Origin: Arenibacter sp041392165
Lineage (GTDB): Bacteria > Bacteroidota > Bacteroidia > Flavobacteriales > Flavobacteriaceae
Assembly: GCA_041392165.1 (NCBI GenBank)
Contig: JAWKMN010000001.1
Coordinates: 806,001 to 870,000, forward strand
Reading direction: 5' to 3'
Length of the DNA stretch: 64,000 nt
Every line of letters begins with the position of its first letter. Within the stretch, counting starts at the first letter, position 1. Positions 35,276 to 44,774 of this stretch are shown in pieces. The translations under genes and the position numbers were made by a program. The notes under the pieces were generated by a model. It was not told the DNA's origin. It saw only the letters and a program-made list of their open reading frames with translations, and ran no database searches.

Positions 35276-37471
35276 ATGGCCAAATTTTTTTATATAGGGT
35301 TGTTATTGATTCTGGGTTTGGCAAAGGGGTATTCCCAAGTATTGCAGACCGGATCCGGTTTTGAACTTCAGGGGGTGGTCAAGGAAAAGGAAAGCAATCA
35401 AGGTCTGGCCGGAGTAGCGGTGTCGACCAGTAGTGGGGAGTATACGCAGACCAATGCCAAAGGGGAATTTAAGATAAAGGTTGCCCTGGGGCAGGAACTT
35501 GTCTTTGAGGGTCCCGTTATGGAAACCCTACGCCATAAAGTAACCACCTCGGAGGATTTGGAGATTTTGGTAGCGGCCGGTGAAAAGAATCAAATAAGTA
35601 AGGCGGATAAAAGGGGAAATTCTGTCCCTTTGTTCAATAATTATATTGATTCTGCCAATTATTACAAAAAGAGCAATATTCGGAAAAGCATCGATTTTAT
35701 TACCCAATCCCTTTCCCAATTGGGGGTTGGAAGTAATAAGCAACAATTGGCCATAGCGTATACCGCATTGGGCGAAGTATACCAATATCACAAGCAGTAC
35801 GATTTGGCCATCTCCAGTTACAAGGATGCCTTGGCGGCCAATAGGACGTTAAAAACAGCATTGTTGTTGGGCAGGACCTATGTCCTGAACAAAGAGTATG
35901 GGGAAGCCGATAAATTGTTGTCACCTCTGGAGAAAATGGCCAAAATGGTACCATATCAAAGGGTGGAACTGTACGAGACCCTGGGAGATGCCTATGTTGG
36001 ATCGGGAAACTTGGACAAAGCCCTGGCATTTTATAGTGAGGGCCTTAAAATAGCGGATAAAAATCAGATTGCCCCAAAGACCATCGACCTAAATTCCAAA
36101 ATAGCCACTGCCTATGCAAAGGGAAATCACCTTCAGGAAGCAAATGTCTATTTTAACAACTCTTTGGAGCTTTCTTCCGGACAGGCACCACAACGTGCGG
36201 TTCGGGAAAAAGAGAAGGTGGCCGATTTTTACAATCAAGAAAATCAATTTGGCAGGGAAATCCAATTGCGCAAAAAGAGTTTGGAGGATTTAAGGAAAAT
36301 TTCTAAAAGCGAGGTGACAGATGGATCGTCCATGGAAAGCGATTCCATATCCGTACAAAGGATAAATTATAAAATTGCCAACGCCTATATTGCCCAGGAC
36401 AAGTATGACGAAGCCATACCCTATTTGGAAGAGAGCATAAGGGATGCCAATGTAGACAACGATTTGTTGGTCCGTAAGGATGCCACCCGTAAATTATCGG
36501 AAGTTTATAGGTATAAGGGCAATTATACCAAGGCTTTGGAGACCTACCAAGAGTATGTGGCCGTTGTGGATACCCTATATGTTAGAAAAGAACAGGAAAT
36601 AGCCAGGGCGGCCATATTTAATAGGGAACTTGCGGCCAAGCAAAGTAGAATATCCGGTCTTGAACAGGAGCGGGAGCTTGCCCAAAGTAAATATAGTCTG
36701 GCACTGACCGAGCAGCAATTGGTGGCCGAAAGTATAAAACGTCAAAATTGGATCATTTATTCCTTGGTTTTTGGAATGTTGTTGATGGGGTTGGCGGCCT
36801 ATTTCTTTTACAGGAGCAATAAGCAACAAAAGTTGGCCAATAATTTATTGGCCCTCAAGTCCCTAAGGTCGCAAATGAACCCCCATTTTATCTTCAATGC
36901 CCTTAACTCGGTCAATAATTTTATTGCAAAAAGCGATGAAAGGAGTGCGAACCGATATTTGAGCGATTTTTCAACCCTGATGCGGGCCGTGTTGGAAAAT
37001 TCCGATGAGGATTTTATTCCCCTGTCCAGGGAGTTGGAATTGTTGGAGCTGTATACCAAGTTGGAACATTCCCGCTTTTCGGATAAATTTGACTACCAAA
37101 TATTGGTGGATGAAGGAATAGATATTGATGCCTTTCAGATACCGCCCATGTTGTTGCAACCGTATATTGAAAATGCCATCTGGCACGGTTTGCGCTATAG
37201 GGAGGACAAGGGTTTTCTTAAGATTGAGCTCAGGCAAAAAGATAAGCTTGCCTTGGAGATTTCCATAATCGATAACGGTATAGGCAGACAGAAATCGGCC
37301 GCCCTAAAGACCCGAAATCAGAAAAAGCAAAAATCCAAGGGTATGGGCAACATTAAAAAGAGAATAGAAATATTGAACGATATGTATAAGGACAAGGTTG
37401 CTGTTTTTATTACCGATTTGGAAACCAATGGTTCCGGTACCAAAGTACAGTTTACAATAAAAAGGGATTGA
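35276..37471 (+). CDS. Sensor histidine kinase (LytS-like) with TPR sensor region
   Basis: A 731-residue two-component kinase. Order: signal peptide (residues 1-20), a carboxypeptidase-D-like regulatory domain (~30-90, LQGVVKEKESNQGLAGVAVST), tetratricopeptide repeats (~120-450, e.g. AIAYTALGEVYQYHKQYDLA), a coiled coil, one membrane helix (~490-512), then a His_kinase domain with the phospho-acceptor H537 in QMNPHFIFNALNSVNNFI and a HATPase_c domain (IENAIWHGLRYRED as N-box; DNGIGRQ and KGMGNIKKRIEIL as G-boxes). This class signals to LytTR response regulators, and one is encoded at 37798. The periplasmic TPR region probably senses a protein or cell-wall-related cue. Confidence 0.9.
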   Translation: MAKFFYIGLLLILGLAKGYSQVLQTGSGFELQGVVKEKESNQGLAGVAVSTSSGEYTQTNAKGEFKIKVALGQELVFEGPVMETLRHKVTTSEDLEILVAAGEKNQISKADKRGNSVPLFNNYIDSANYYKKSNIRKSIDFITQSLSQLGVGSNKQQLAIAYTALGEVYQYHKQYDLAISSYKDALAANRTLKTALLLGRTYVLNKEYGEADKLLSPLEKMAKMVPYQRVELYETLGDAYVGSGNLDKALAFYSEGLKIADKNQIAPKTIDLNSKIATAYAKGNHLQEANVYFNNSLELSSGQAPQRAVREKEKVADFYNQENQFGREIQLRKKSLEDLRKISKSEVTDGSSMESDSISVQRINYKIANAYIAQDKYDEAIPYLEESIRDANVDNDLLVRKDATRKLSEVYRYKGNYTKALETYQEYVAVVDTLYVRKEQEIARAAIFNRELAAKQSRISGLEQERELAQSKYSLALTEQQLVAESIKRQNWIIYSLVFGMLLMGLAAYFFYRSNKQQKLANNLLALKSLRSQMNPHFIFNALNSVNNFIAKSDERSANRYLSDFSTLMRAVLENSDEDFIPLSRELELLELYTKLEHSRFSDKFDYQILVDEGIDIDAFQIPPMLLQPYIENAIWHGLRYREDKGFLKIELRQKDKLALEISIIDNGIGRQKSAALKTRNQKKQKSKGMGNIKKRIEILNDMYKDKVAVFITDLETNGSGTKVQFTIKRD

Positions 37472-37624
37472 TCAAGATGGTCCGGTTGGTCCTTTAGTTA
37501 TAAAATAAAGACGTATAGGGGAACAGAATCTCCCCGACCAACAAGTTGGCCACCCCGCTTTGGAAAAGAGGGGAGCTGAAAAAAGTGGAAAAGAGGGATA
37601 AATAAAAATAAAATAAAAAAAAGC

Positions 37625-37676
37625 TCCTCCCTTTTCTAAAGGGAGGTATCCCGCCCTTGGCGGGACGGAGGGATTA
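37625..37676. repeat. Double-hairpin intergenic repeat
   Basis: CCTCCCTT pairs with AAGGGAGG-like bases across a short loop, followed by TCCCGCC/GGCGGGA around CTT, then a GGAGGGATT tail. It lies in the 326-bp gap between kinase and regulator, which otherwise holds no gene; a Gly/Glu-rich purine tract precedes it. Confidence 0.6.
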
Positions 37677-37797
37677 GGGAACAAGTTTACAAATAAATCC
37701 TCCTTCCGATAGCTCCCATAGGTAGAAGGTATAAATTAAGGGAAATCTTAGGGAATTGAATTTTGTCATGTACCAAGAAAAACGATAAATATAAAAG

Positions 37798-38529
37798 ATG
37801 AAGCTAAATGCCCTAATTGTAGAAGATGAAGCCAATAGCAGGGAAATTCTACGCAATTATCTGGCCAAATATTGTCCTGCCGTTAATTTGATAGGCGAAG
37901 CGGCAACCATTAAGGAAGGGCTGGCCTTGATTAATGGCAACGACCTGGATGTGGTGTTCCTGGACGTGGAAATGCCTTTTGGCAATGCTTTTGATCTGTT
38001 GGATAGGTTGCCGGACCGTAATTTTGAGACCGTCTTTGTCACGGCCTATAACCAGTATGCCATGGATGCGCTTAATGCCCATGCCGCCTATTATTTAATG
38101 AAGCCCATTAGCATAGATGAACTTATAAAGGCAGTAGATTATGTAACGGAAATATGTGAGAAGGAGAAGGCTATAGGAGATCGGGTGCTAACCCCTAAAC
38201 TCAATAAGGTGGACGGAAAAATAACCCTGCCGCAACAAGATGGCTTTCAGGTGTTGAATGTGGCCGATATTTTGTATTGCAAAGCCGATGACAACTACAC
38301 TGAAATATGTTTGGAGAAGCAAAAAATTTTGGTGAGCAAAACCCTGAAATACTTTGAGGAAGCTTTGGAAGGGTATTCCTTTGTCCGAATTCATAAATCA
38401 TACCTCGTAAACCTTAACGAAGTGGTAAAATACAAAAGGGGGAAAGGGGGCAGTGTTGTAGTTTCCAATGGCCGGGAGCTAATGGTGTCGGCTTCGCGAA
38501 AGAAAGATTTGCTGTCCTTTTTTGAATAG
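37798..38529 (+). CDS. LytTR-type response regulator
   Basis: A 243-residue response regulator. The receiver domain (residues ~1-120) has the acidic pair E9/D10, the phospho-acceptor D56 in VVFLDVEMP, T/A in FVTAYNQYA and K in YLMKPI. The C-terminal LytTR DNA-binding domain (~140-240) includes NVADILYCKADDNYTEICL and SFVRIHKSYLVNLNEVVKY. It is probably the partner of the TPR histidine kinase upstream, though the 326-bp gap with a repeat shows they are not tightly coupled. Target genes are unknown. Confidence 0.93.
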   Translation: MKLNALIVEDEANSREILRNYLAKYCPAVNLIGEAATIKEGLALINGNDLDVVFLDVEMPFGNAFDLLDRLPDRNFETVFVTAYNQYAMDALNAHAAYYLMKPISIDELIKAVDYVTEICEKEKAIGDRVLTPKLNKVDGKITLPQQDGFQVLNVADILYCKADDNYTEICLEKQKILVSKTLKYFEEALEGYSFVRIHKSYLVNLNEVVKYKRGKGGSVVVSNGRELMVSASRKKDLLSFFE

Positions 38530-38572
38530 GTGGGGAAAGCAGTGAACCGTAAACGATGATCAGTGAATAATA

Positions 38573-38593
38573 AACAATGAACAATGAACAATG
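38573..38593. repeat. Three tandem AACAATG heptamers
   Basis: AACAATG repeated three times at 38573, 38580 and 38587, followed by a partial unit. It lies between the LytTR stop and repeat R3 copy 2. The tract is short and could be slippage-prone. Confidence 0.6.
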
Positions 38594-38610
38594 AACAGTT
38601 GTTTTAGGGG

Positions 38611-38744
38611 GTATTGTCCCCTTGAGGAGACCTTAGGGGTGTAGGTGAAAACCTCGACAAAAGTCAAAAGCCAAAAGTCAGAAAAAAGAGAAAAGAAACC
38701 AGAAACTAGAAACCAGAAACTAGAAACCAGAAACCAGAAACAAA
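38611..38744. repeat. Dispersed purine-rich repeat R3 (copy 2)
   Basis: GTCCCCTTGAGGAGAC and CCTTAGGGGTGT, then a purine tract with AGAAAAGAAACCAGAAAC and tandem GAAACTA/GAAACCA heptamers. Same order as the copy at 33333-33500. It ends just before the carbonic anhydrase start. Confidence 0.75.
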
Positions 38745-38753
38745 TTAATTACG

Positions 38754-39263
38754 ATGATAAAAACGGTAAATGGGAAATCGCCCCAAATAGGAGAGGATTG
38801 TTATATTGCGGAGAATGCCACCATTGTAGGGGAGGTAAGCATGGGAAACCAATGCAGTATATGGTTCAATGCAGTTTTAAGAGGGGATGTTCATTATATA
38901 AAAATGGGCAACAAGGTAAACGTACAGGACGGTGCCGTTATCCATTGCACCTATTTAAAGTCGCCCACCAATATTGGCAACAATGTTTCCATAGGTCACA
39001 ATGCCATTGTCCACGGCTGTACCATTCATGACAATGTGTTGATAGGGATGGGCAGTATCGTTATGGACGATTGTGTGGTGGAAAGCAATAGTATCATAGC
39101 GGCCGGAGCGGTGGTTACCAAGGGTACCCGTGTTCCTTCGGGCACTGTTTTTGCAGGAATGCCGGCAAAAAAGATAAAGGATATCAGCACTGATCTCAGC
39201 GTTGGGGAGGTAGAGCGCATAGCCAACAATTATGTGAAATATTCAAGTTGGTTCAAGGAGTGA
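38754..39263 (+). CDS. Gamma-class carbonic anhydrase family protein
   Basis: A 169-residue left-handed beta-helix protein of the gamma carbonic anhydrase/YrdA family. Hexapeptide repeats are visible from IGEDCYIAENATIVGEVSM onward. Metal-ligand histidine positions are represented by VIHCTYLKSPTNIGNNVSIGH and NAIVHGC. The C-terminal helix ends in VKYSSWFKE. Many relatives lack strong anhydrase activity, so the reaction is not certain. It stands alone between repeat R3 and a repeat-filled gap. Confidence 0.92.
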   Translation: MIKTVNGKSPQIGEDCYIAENATIVGEVSMGNQCSIWFNAVLRGDVHYIKMGNKVNVQDGAVIHCTYLKSPTNIGNNVSIGHNAIVHGCTIHDNVLIGMGSIVMDDCVVESNSIIAAGAVVTKGTRVPSGTVFAGMPAKKIKDISTDLSVGEVERIANNYVKYSSWFKE

Positions 39264-39321
39264 TTTTTTTATATTTAAAGATGCTTCAAGGGTAGCGTTT
39301 CAGGTCTTTAAACTTGTAGAA

Positions 39322-39410
39322 TGGGTTTCCGATCCGCCCGAACGAACGAGTTTGCCTCTCCTTTGGAGAGGTCGGAACTGTCTTTTTCGACAGTTCCGGG
39401 TGAGGTAAAA
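39322..39410. repeat. Dispersed hairpin element R2 (copy a)
   Basis: CCTCTCC/GGAGAGG hairpin followed by GGAACTGTC/GACAGTTCC hairpin, ending CGGGTGAGG. A second copy follows within 100 bp (39481-39580), so the 440-bp gap 39264-39703 is mostly repeat and has no gene. Confidence 0.8.
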
Positions 39411-39480
39411 TCCGGCTGGTTCAAGGAATGATTTTTTTTATTCTTAAATACGCTTAAAGGACGGCATTTTAGGTCTATGG

Positions 39481-39580
39481 ACTTGTAGATGAGGTTTCCG
39501 ATCCGCCCTTGTGGTACGGACGGGTTTACCTCTCTTTTGGAGAGGTCGGAACTGTCTTTTTTTGACAGTTTCGGGTGGGG
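39481..39580. repeat. Dispersed hairpin element R2 (copy b)
   Basis: CCTCTC/GAGAGG hairpin, then GAACTGTC/GACAGTTT hairpin, ending TCGGGTGGGG. The 5' flank (ACTTGTAGATGAGGTTTCCG) also matches the flank of copy a, so the pair looks like a local duplication of about 160 bp. Confidence 0.8.
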
Positions 39581-39664
39581 TCTGGGAATCGGAATGGATT
39601 TTGGGCAAAACCCAATGAGCATTAATTCCTAGGAATTTTAGGGAGGCAACTAATCAAATAATCC

Positions 39665-39672
39665 TATTTTTG
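39665..39672 (+). promoter_or_regulatory. -7 promoter box for fabD
   Basis: TATTTTTG matches TAnnTTTG and lies 31 bp before the fabD ATG. No clear -33 box is visible. Confidence 0.4.
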
Positions 39673-39703
39673 TAGCCATATTTAACAGCATAAAAACAAA
39701 CAT

Positions 39704-40588
39704 ATGAACGCATATATTTTTCCCGGACAGGGAGCGCAATTTGTAGGAATGGGATTGGATCTTTATGAAAAGTATCCTTTGGCCCAAGAAATGTTTGAAA
39801 CCGCCAATGAAATTTTAGGGTTTCCGATTACCGACCTTATGTTTGAAGGTACTGCCGAAGATCTAAAGGAGACCAAGGTTACCCAACCGGCCATCTTTTT
39901 ACATTCGGTGATTATGGGCAAGGTGATGGGGCCAAGTTTTAGGCCGGATATGGTGGCCGGGCATTCCCTAGGGGAATTTTCCGCCTTGGTGGCCAATGGG
40001 GCCCTGGACTTTGAGGATGGATTGAAATTGGTGTTCCAGCGGGCAATGGCCATGCAAAAAGCCTGTGAAATACAACCGAGTACCATGGCAGCGGTTTTAG
40101 GCCTCGATGATGCCGTTGTGGAGAAAATATGTGCGGAAGTACCGGGGATTGTGGTGCCGGCCAATTATAACTGTCCTGGACAATTGGTCATCTCCGGGGA
40201 AGTAGGGGCCATTAATACTGCCTGTGAAAAGTTGAAGGAGGCCGGTGCTAGAAGGGCCTTGGTACTGCCGGTGGGCGGGGCCTTCCATTCCCCTTTAATG
40301 GAGCCGGCAAGGGAAGAATTGGCAACGGCCATAGAAGGTACCGTTTTCAAGACGCCTGGCTGTGCCATATACCAAAATGTGACTACTACGGCGGTTACGG
40401 ATCCGGAGGCCATAAAGGCAAATTTAATTGCCCAATTGACGGCCCCGGTAAAATGGACCCAAAGCGTGCAACAAATGGTAGCGGATGGGGCCGTTTTGTT
40501 TACGGAAGTAGGGCCGGGGAAGGTGCTTCAAGGGCTGGTGAAAAAAATTCATCCTCAAGCAGAAACCACGTCTGCGGAGCTTTCTTAG
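39704..40588 (+). CDS. fabD: Malonyl-CoA:ACP transacylase
   Basis: FabD moves malonyl from CoA to acyl carrier protein, feeding type II fatty acid synthesis. The 294-residue product has the family start YIFPGQGAQFVGMG, the nucleophile S88 in AGHSLGEF, R113 in FQRAMAMQ that binds the malonyl carboxylate, and the catalytic H195 in GGAFHSPLM. The C-terminal segment ends in FTEVGPGKVLQGLVKKI. It is a single gene; the other fab genes are elsewhere. Flanked on both sides by gaps rich in R2 repeats. Confidence 0.96.
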   Translation: MNAYIFPGQGAQFVGMGLDLYEKYPLAQEMFETANEILGFPITDLMFEGTAEDLKETKVTQPAIFLHSVIMGKVMGPSFRPDMVAGHSLGEFSALVANGALDFEDGLKLVFQRAMAMQKACEIQPSTMAAVLGLDDAVVEKICAEVPGIVVPANYNCPGQLVISGEVGAINTACEKLKEAGARRALVLPVGGAFHSPLMEPAREELATAIEGTVFKTPGCAIYQNVTTTAVTDPEAIKANLIAQLTAPVKWTQSVQQMVADGAVLFTEVGPGKVLQGLVKKIHPQAETTSAELS

Positions 40589-40625
40589 AAACCGTTTAAA
40601 TTTTGTTTTTGGAATATTTTATAGT

Positions 40626-40680
40626 GTATTTTTTCGTCAGACGAAGGTGTTTTAAGGGGCGTAACCATAGCTACGGACCG
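40626..40680. repeat. Degenerate repeat R4 (second copy; first near 15463-15517)
   Basis: Shares TATTTTTT, a GACGA segment and CATAGCTACGGACCG-type sequence with 15463-15517. Below about 70% identity by eye, so the relationship needs alignment. It lies in the 616-bp gap after fabD, which contains only repeats as far as I can see. Confidence 0.45.
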
Positions 40681-40860
40681 AAAAATAGCTGAAGCATGGA
40701 AGGACCGAACGTTAAGAAAACAGCTGGCAGCTGTTTTTAGTGAAGGGGCCAGCCGGCGAAAGGGTTGCTAAAAGAACCAACGGATAAAGCTTAAACAGTT
40801 TCTTATAGGGCTTGACAGTAATTTTAATATTTCCCCGCTTGCTCTGCTTTGAGGATTGTG

Positions 40861-40945
40861 ATCTACCAGTGCCGGTACGGATGGGGTTACCTCTCCTTGG
40901 GAGAGGTCGGAACTGCCATTTTTGGCTGTTTCGGGTGAGGTTAAA
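40861..40945. repeat. Dispersed hairpin element R2 (copy c)
   Basis: CCTCTCC/GGAGAGG hairpin with a TTG loop, then GGAACTGCC and an imperfect partner GGCTGTTTC, ending GGGTGAGG. The second stem has decayed relative to copies a and b. Confidence 0.75.
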
Positions 40946-41663
40946 TATAAAATTTCGTTCTGGTTCCAAGGCAAAATGAAAGATACAAAACCCGCCAGAA
41001 TAGCCTTGCCGGGTTCGTACCTCCATACATTGCCTCGGGGATAGCTGATATCAAGAAATTTTAGTTTTTTGCCGTTTATCCGATAATTTTAGATTTAACC
41101 CTTATTCTTAGGCTTATGGGCTATTTTTTCTTAATATTGATTCCCTATTTTGGGGATATGGCCCGGCCATTCCCTGTTTGAATCTTAGAATGATATAACC
41201 GGCTATGAAAATAAATACCCTATATAATCTACTTTCCAAGTTTTTGATGATCCGCTACCTGAAAAGTGTCGCTTTTTTTTGTGCATTTTTGTTAGTTGGG
41301 GTTAATGGGTTTGGGCAGTCTGTAACTATTGAGGATGAAAATGGAAACGAAGATGATGGTTCCATTACGATAACTGCTACTCTGGATATTGCAGTACCTG
41401 GTGGTTTTACTGTGGATGTTTCGACAGCGGATGGTACCGCGACAATTGCGGATAATGATTATACCGCAGTTAGTTCTTTTACCTTAACTTTTGCGGGAAA
41501 TCTAGGTGAACAACAATTTTTTACAGTTCTGCCGACATCTGATAGTTTTGTTGAACTTGATGAGAATCTTACTGTTAGTATGGGAAATTTACAAGGAACT
41601 GTTGCACTAGTTGATATAAGTGACACGGCTACAATAACAATCAACAATGACGACAGCGATGAT

Positions 41664-44600
41664 ATGGACATGGGTCCCAGCGTAGCGCAGTCCGAGGGTA
41701 ACGCTGGCACGACTGCCTTTGGTTTTACGGCGACCCGTACAGGAGCGACGACTTCGGCGGCAACGGCGACTCACGGTAACTGGCAGCGGGGCCAACCCGG
41801 CAAACGCCGCGGACTTCGATGGGGGAGTGTTCCCCACGGGTACGGCGACCTTTGCGATCGGTTCCTCCACTGCCAACTTTACGGTCAACGTGATCGGTGA
41901 CACTGCGGTGGAGCCGAACGAGACCTTTACGGTTACGCTTAGCGCCCCGAGCGCAGGCTATACGATAGGCACTGCGGCGGCCACGGGCACGATCAACAAT
42001 GACGACAGCGATATTATGGACATGGTCGGTGACGTTGCCCTTGCCGAGGGTGATGCAGGCACGACTGCCTTTGTGTTCACGGCGAGCCGGACGGGCGCGA
42101 CGACATCCGCTGCCAGTGCGACCTTTACAGTTACGGCGGGCAGTGCTAACGCGGCCGGACTTGGGGGGCTTTTCCCAGTGGTCCGGTTAACTTTGCGGCC
42201 GGATCGGCTACGGCCAATTTTACGGTCAACGTGAGCGGTGACACTGCGGTGGAGCCGAACGAGACCTTTACGGTTACGCTTAGCCCCGAGCGCGGGCTAT
42301 ACGATAGGTACGGCCGCTTCCACGGGCACGATCAACAATGACGACAGCGATGATATGGACATGGGTCCCAGCGTAGCGCAGTCCGAGGGTAACGCTGGTA
42401 CGACTGCCTTTGGTTTTACGGCGACCCGTACAGGAGCGACGACTTCGGCGGCAACGGCGACCTTCACGGTAACTGGCAGCGGGGCCAACCCGGCAAACGC
42501 CGCGGACTTCGATGGGAGTGTTCCCACGGGTACGGCGACCTTTGCGATCGGTTCCTCCACTGCCAACTTTACGGTCAACGTGAGCGGTGACACTGCGGTG
42601 GAGCCGAACGAGACCTTTACGGTGACGTTGAGCGCCCCGAGCGCGGGCTATACGATAGGCACTGCGGCGGCCACGGGCACGATCAACAATGACGACAGCG
42701 ATATTATGGACATGGTCGGTGACGTTGCCCTTGCCGAGGGAGGATGCAGGCACGACTGCCTTTGTGTTCACGGCGAGCCGGACGGGCGCGACGACATCCG
42801 CTGCCAGTGCGACCTTTACAGTTACGGCGGGCAGTGCTAACGCGGCCGACTTTGGGGGCTTTTCCAGTGGTCCGGTTAACTTTGCGGCCGGATCGGCTAC
42901 GGCCAATTTTACGGTCAACGTGAGCGGTGACACTGCGGTGGAGCCGAACGAGACCTTTACGGTGACGTTGAGCCTCCGAGCGCGGGCTATACGATAGGCA
43001 CTGCGGCGGCCACGGGCACGATCAACAATGACGACAGCGATATTATGGACATGGTCGGTGACGTTGCCCTTGCCGAGGGTGATGCAGGCACGACTGCCTT
43101 TGTGTTCACGGCGAGCCGGACGGGCGCGACGACATCCGCTGCCAGTGCGACCTTTACAGTTACGGCGGGCAGTGCTAACGCGGCCGACTTTGGGGGGGCT
43201 TTTCCCAGTGGTCCGGTTAACTTTGCGGCCGGATCGGCTACGGCCAATTTTACGGTCAACGTGAGCGGTGACACTGCGGTGGAGCCGAACGAGACCTTTA
43301 CGGTGACGTTGAGCGCCCCGAGCGCGGGCTATACGATAGGCACTGCGGCGGCCACGGGCACGATCAACAATGACGACAGCGATATTATGGACATGGTCGG
43401 TGACGTTGCCCTTGCCGAGGGTGATGCAGGCACGACTGCCTTTGTGTTCACGGCGAGCCGGACGGGCGCGACGACATCCGCTGCCAGTGCGACCTTTACA
43501 GTTACGGCGGGCAGTGCTAACGCGGCCGACTTTGGGGGGCTTTTCCCAGTGGTCCGGTTAACTTTGCGGCCGGATCGGCTACGGCCAATTTTACGGTCAA
43601 CGTGAGCGGTGACACTGCGGTGGAGCCGAACGAGACCTTTACGGTTACGCTTAGCGCCCCCGAGCGCAGGCTATACGATAGGCACTGCTGCGGCCACGGG
43701 CACGATCAACAATGACGACAGCGATATTATGGACATGGTCGGTGACGTTGCCTTGCCGAGGTGATGCAGGCACGACTGCCTTTGTGTTCACGGCGAGCCG
43801 GACGGGCGCGACGACATCCGCTGCCAGTGCGACCTTTACAGTTACGGCGGGCAGTGCTAACGCGGCCGACTTTGGGGGGGCTTTTCCCAGTGGTCCGGTT
43901 AACTTTGCGGCCGGATCGGCTACGGCCAATTTTACGGTCAACGTGAGCGGTGACACTGCGGTGGAGCCGAACGAGACCTTTACGGTTACGCTTAGCGCCC
44001 CGAGCGCGGGCTATACGATAGGTACGGCCGCTTCCACGGGCACGATCAACAATGACGACAGCGATGATATGGACATGGGTCCCAGCGTAGCGCAGTCCGA
44101 GGGTAACGCTGGTACGACTGCCTTTGGTTTTACGGCGACCCGTACAGGAGCGACGACTTCGGCGGCAACGGCGACCTTCACGGTAACTGGCAGCGGGGCC
44201 AACCCGGCAAACGCCGCGGACTTCGATGGGGAGTGTTCCCCACGGGTACGGCGACCTTTGCGATCGGTTCCTCCACTGCCAACTTTACGGTCAACGTGAT
44301 CGGTGACACTGCGGTGGAGCCGAACGAGACCTTACGGTTACGCTTAGCGCCCCGAGCGCGGGCTATACGATAGGTACGGCCGCTTCCACGGGCACGATCA
44401 ACAATGACGACAGCGATGATATGGACATGGGTCCCAGCGTAGCGCAGTCCGAGGGTAACGCTGGTACGACTGCCTTTGGTTTTACGGCGACCCGTACAGG
44501 AGCGACGACTTCGGCGGCAACGGCGACCTTCACGGTAACTGGCAGCGGGGCCAACCCGGCAAACGCCGCGGACTTCGATGGGGGAGTGTTCCCCACGGGT

Positions 44601-44774
44601 ACGGCGACCTTTGCGATCGGTTCCTCCACTGCCAACTTTACGGTCAACGTGATCGGTGACACTGCGGTGGAGCCGAACGAGACCTTTACGGTTACGCTTA
44701 GCGCCCCGAGCGCGGGCTATACGATAGGTACGCCCACTTCCACGGGCACGATCAACAATGACGACAGCTATGTC
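41664..44774 (+). repeat. Array of nine near-identical Calx-beta coding units, order A-B-A-B-B-B-B-A-A
   Basis: Units start at the shared ATGGACATGG at 41664 (A), 42016 (B), 42355 (A), 42706 (B), 43045 (B), 43387 (B), 43729 (B), 44069 (A) and 44421 (A). An intact A unit is 354 bp (118 codons; 44421) and an intact B unit 342 bp (114 codons; 43045). A units carry SVAQSEGNAGTTAFGFTATR; B units carry DVALAEGDAGTTAFVFTASR. Both share the second half (GDTAVEPNETFTVTLSAPSA, GTINNDDSD). Units of 352, 340 and 339 bp are out of frame. In 42061-42120, 41 of 60 bases are G or C; in 47161-47220 just outside, 24 of 60. Confidence 0.92.

Noticed and set aside
38645..39031. Alternative + strand frame across the carbonic anhydrase
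   Set aside because: It starts in the purine repeat and reads the carbonic anhydrase gene in the wrong frame; the hexapeptide-repeat frame is clearly the real one.
42280..44662. Minus-strand frames inside the Calx-beta array
   Set aside because: They are reverse-strand shadows repeated in each unit; the plus strand encodes recognised Calx-beta domains.
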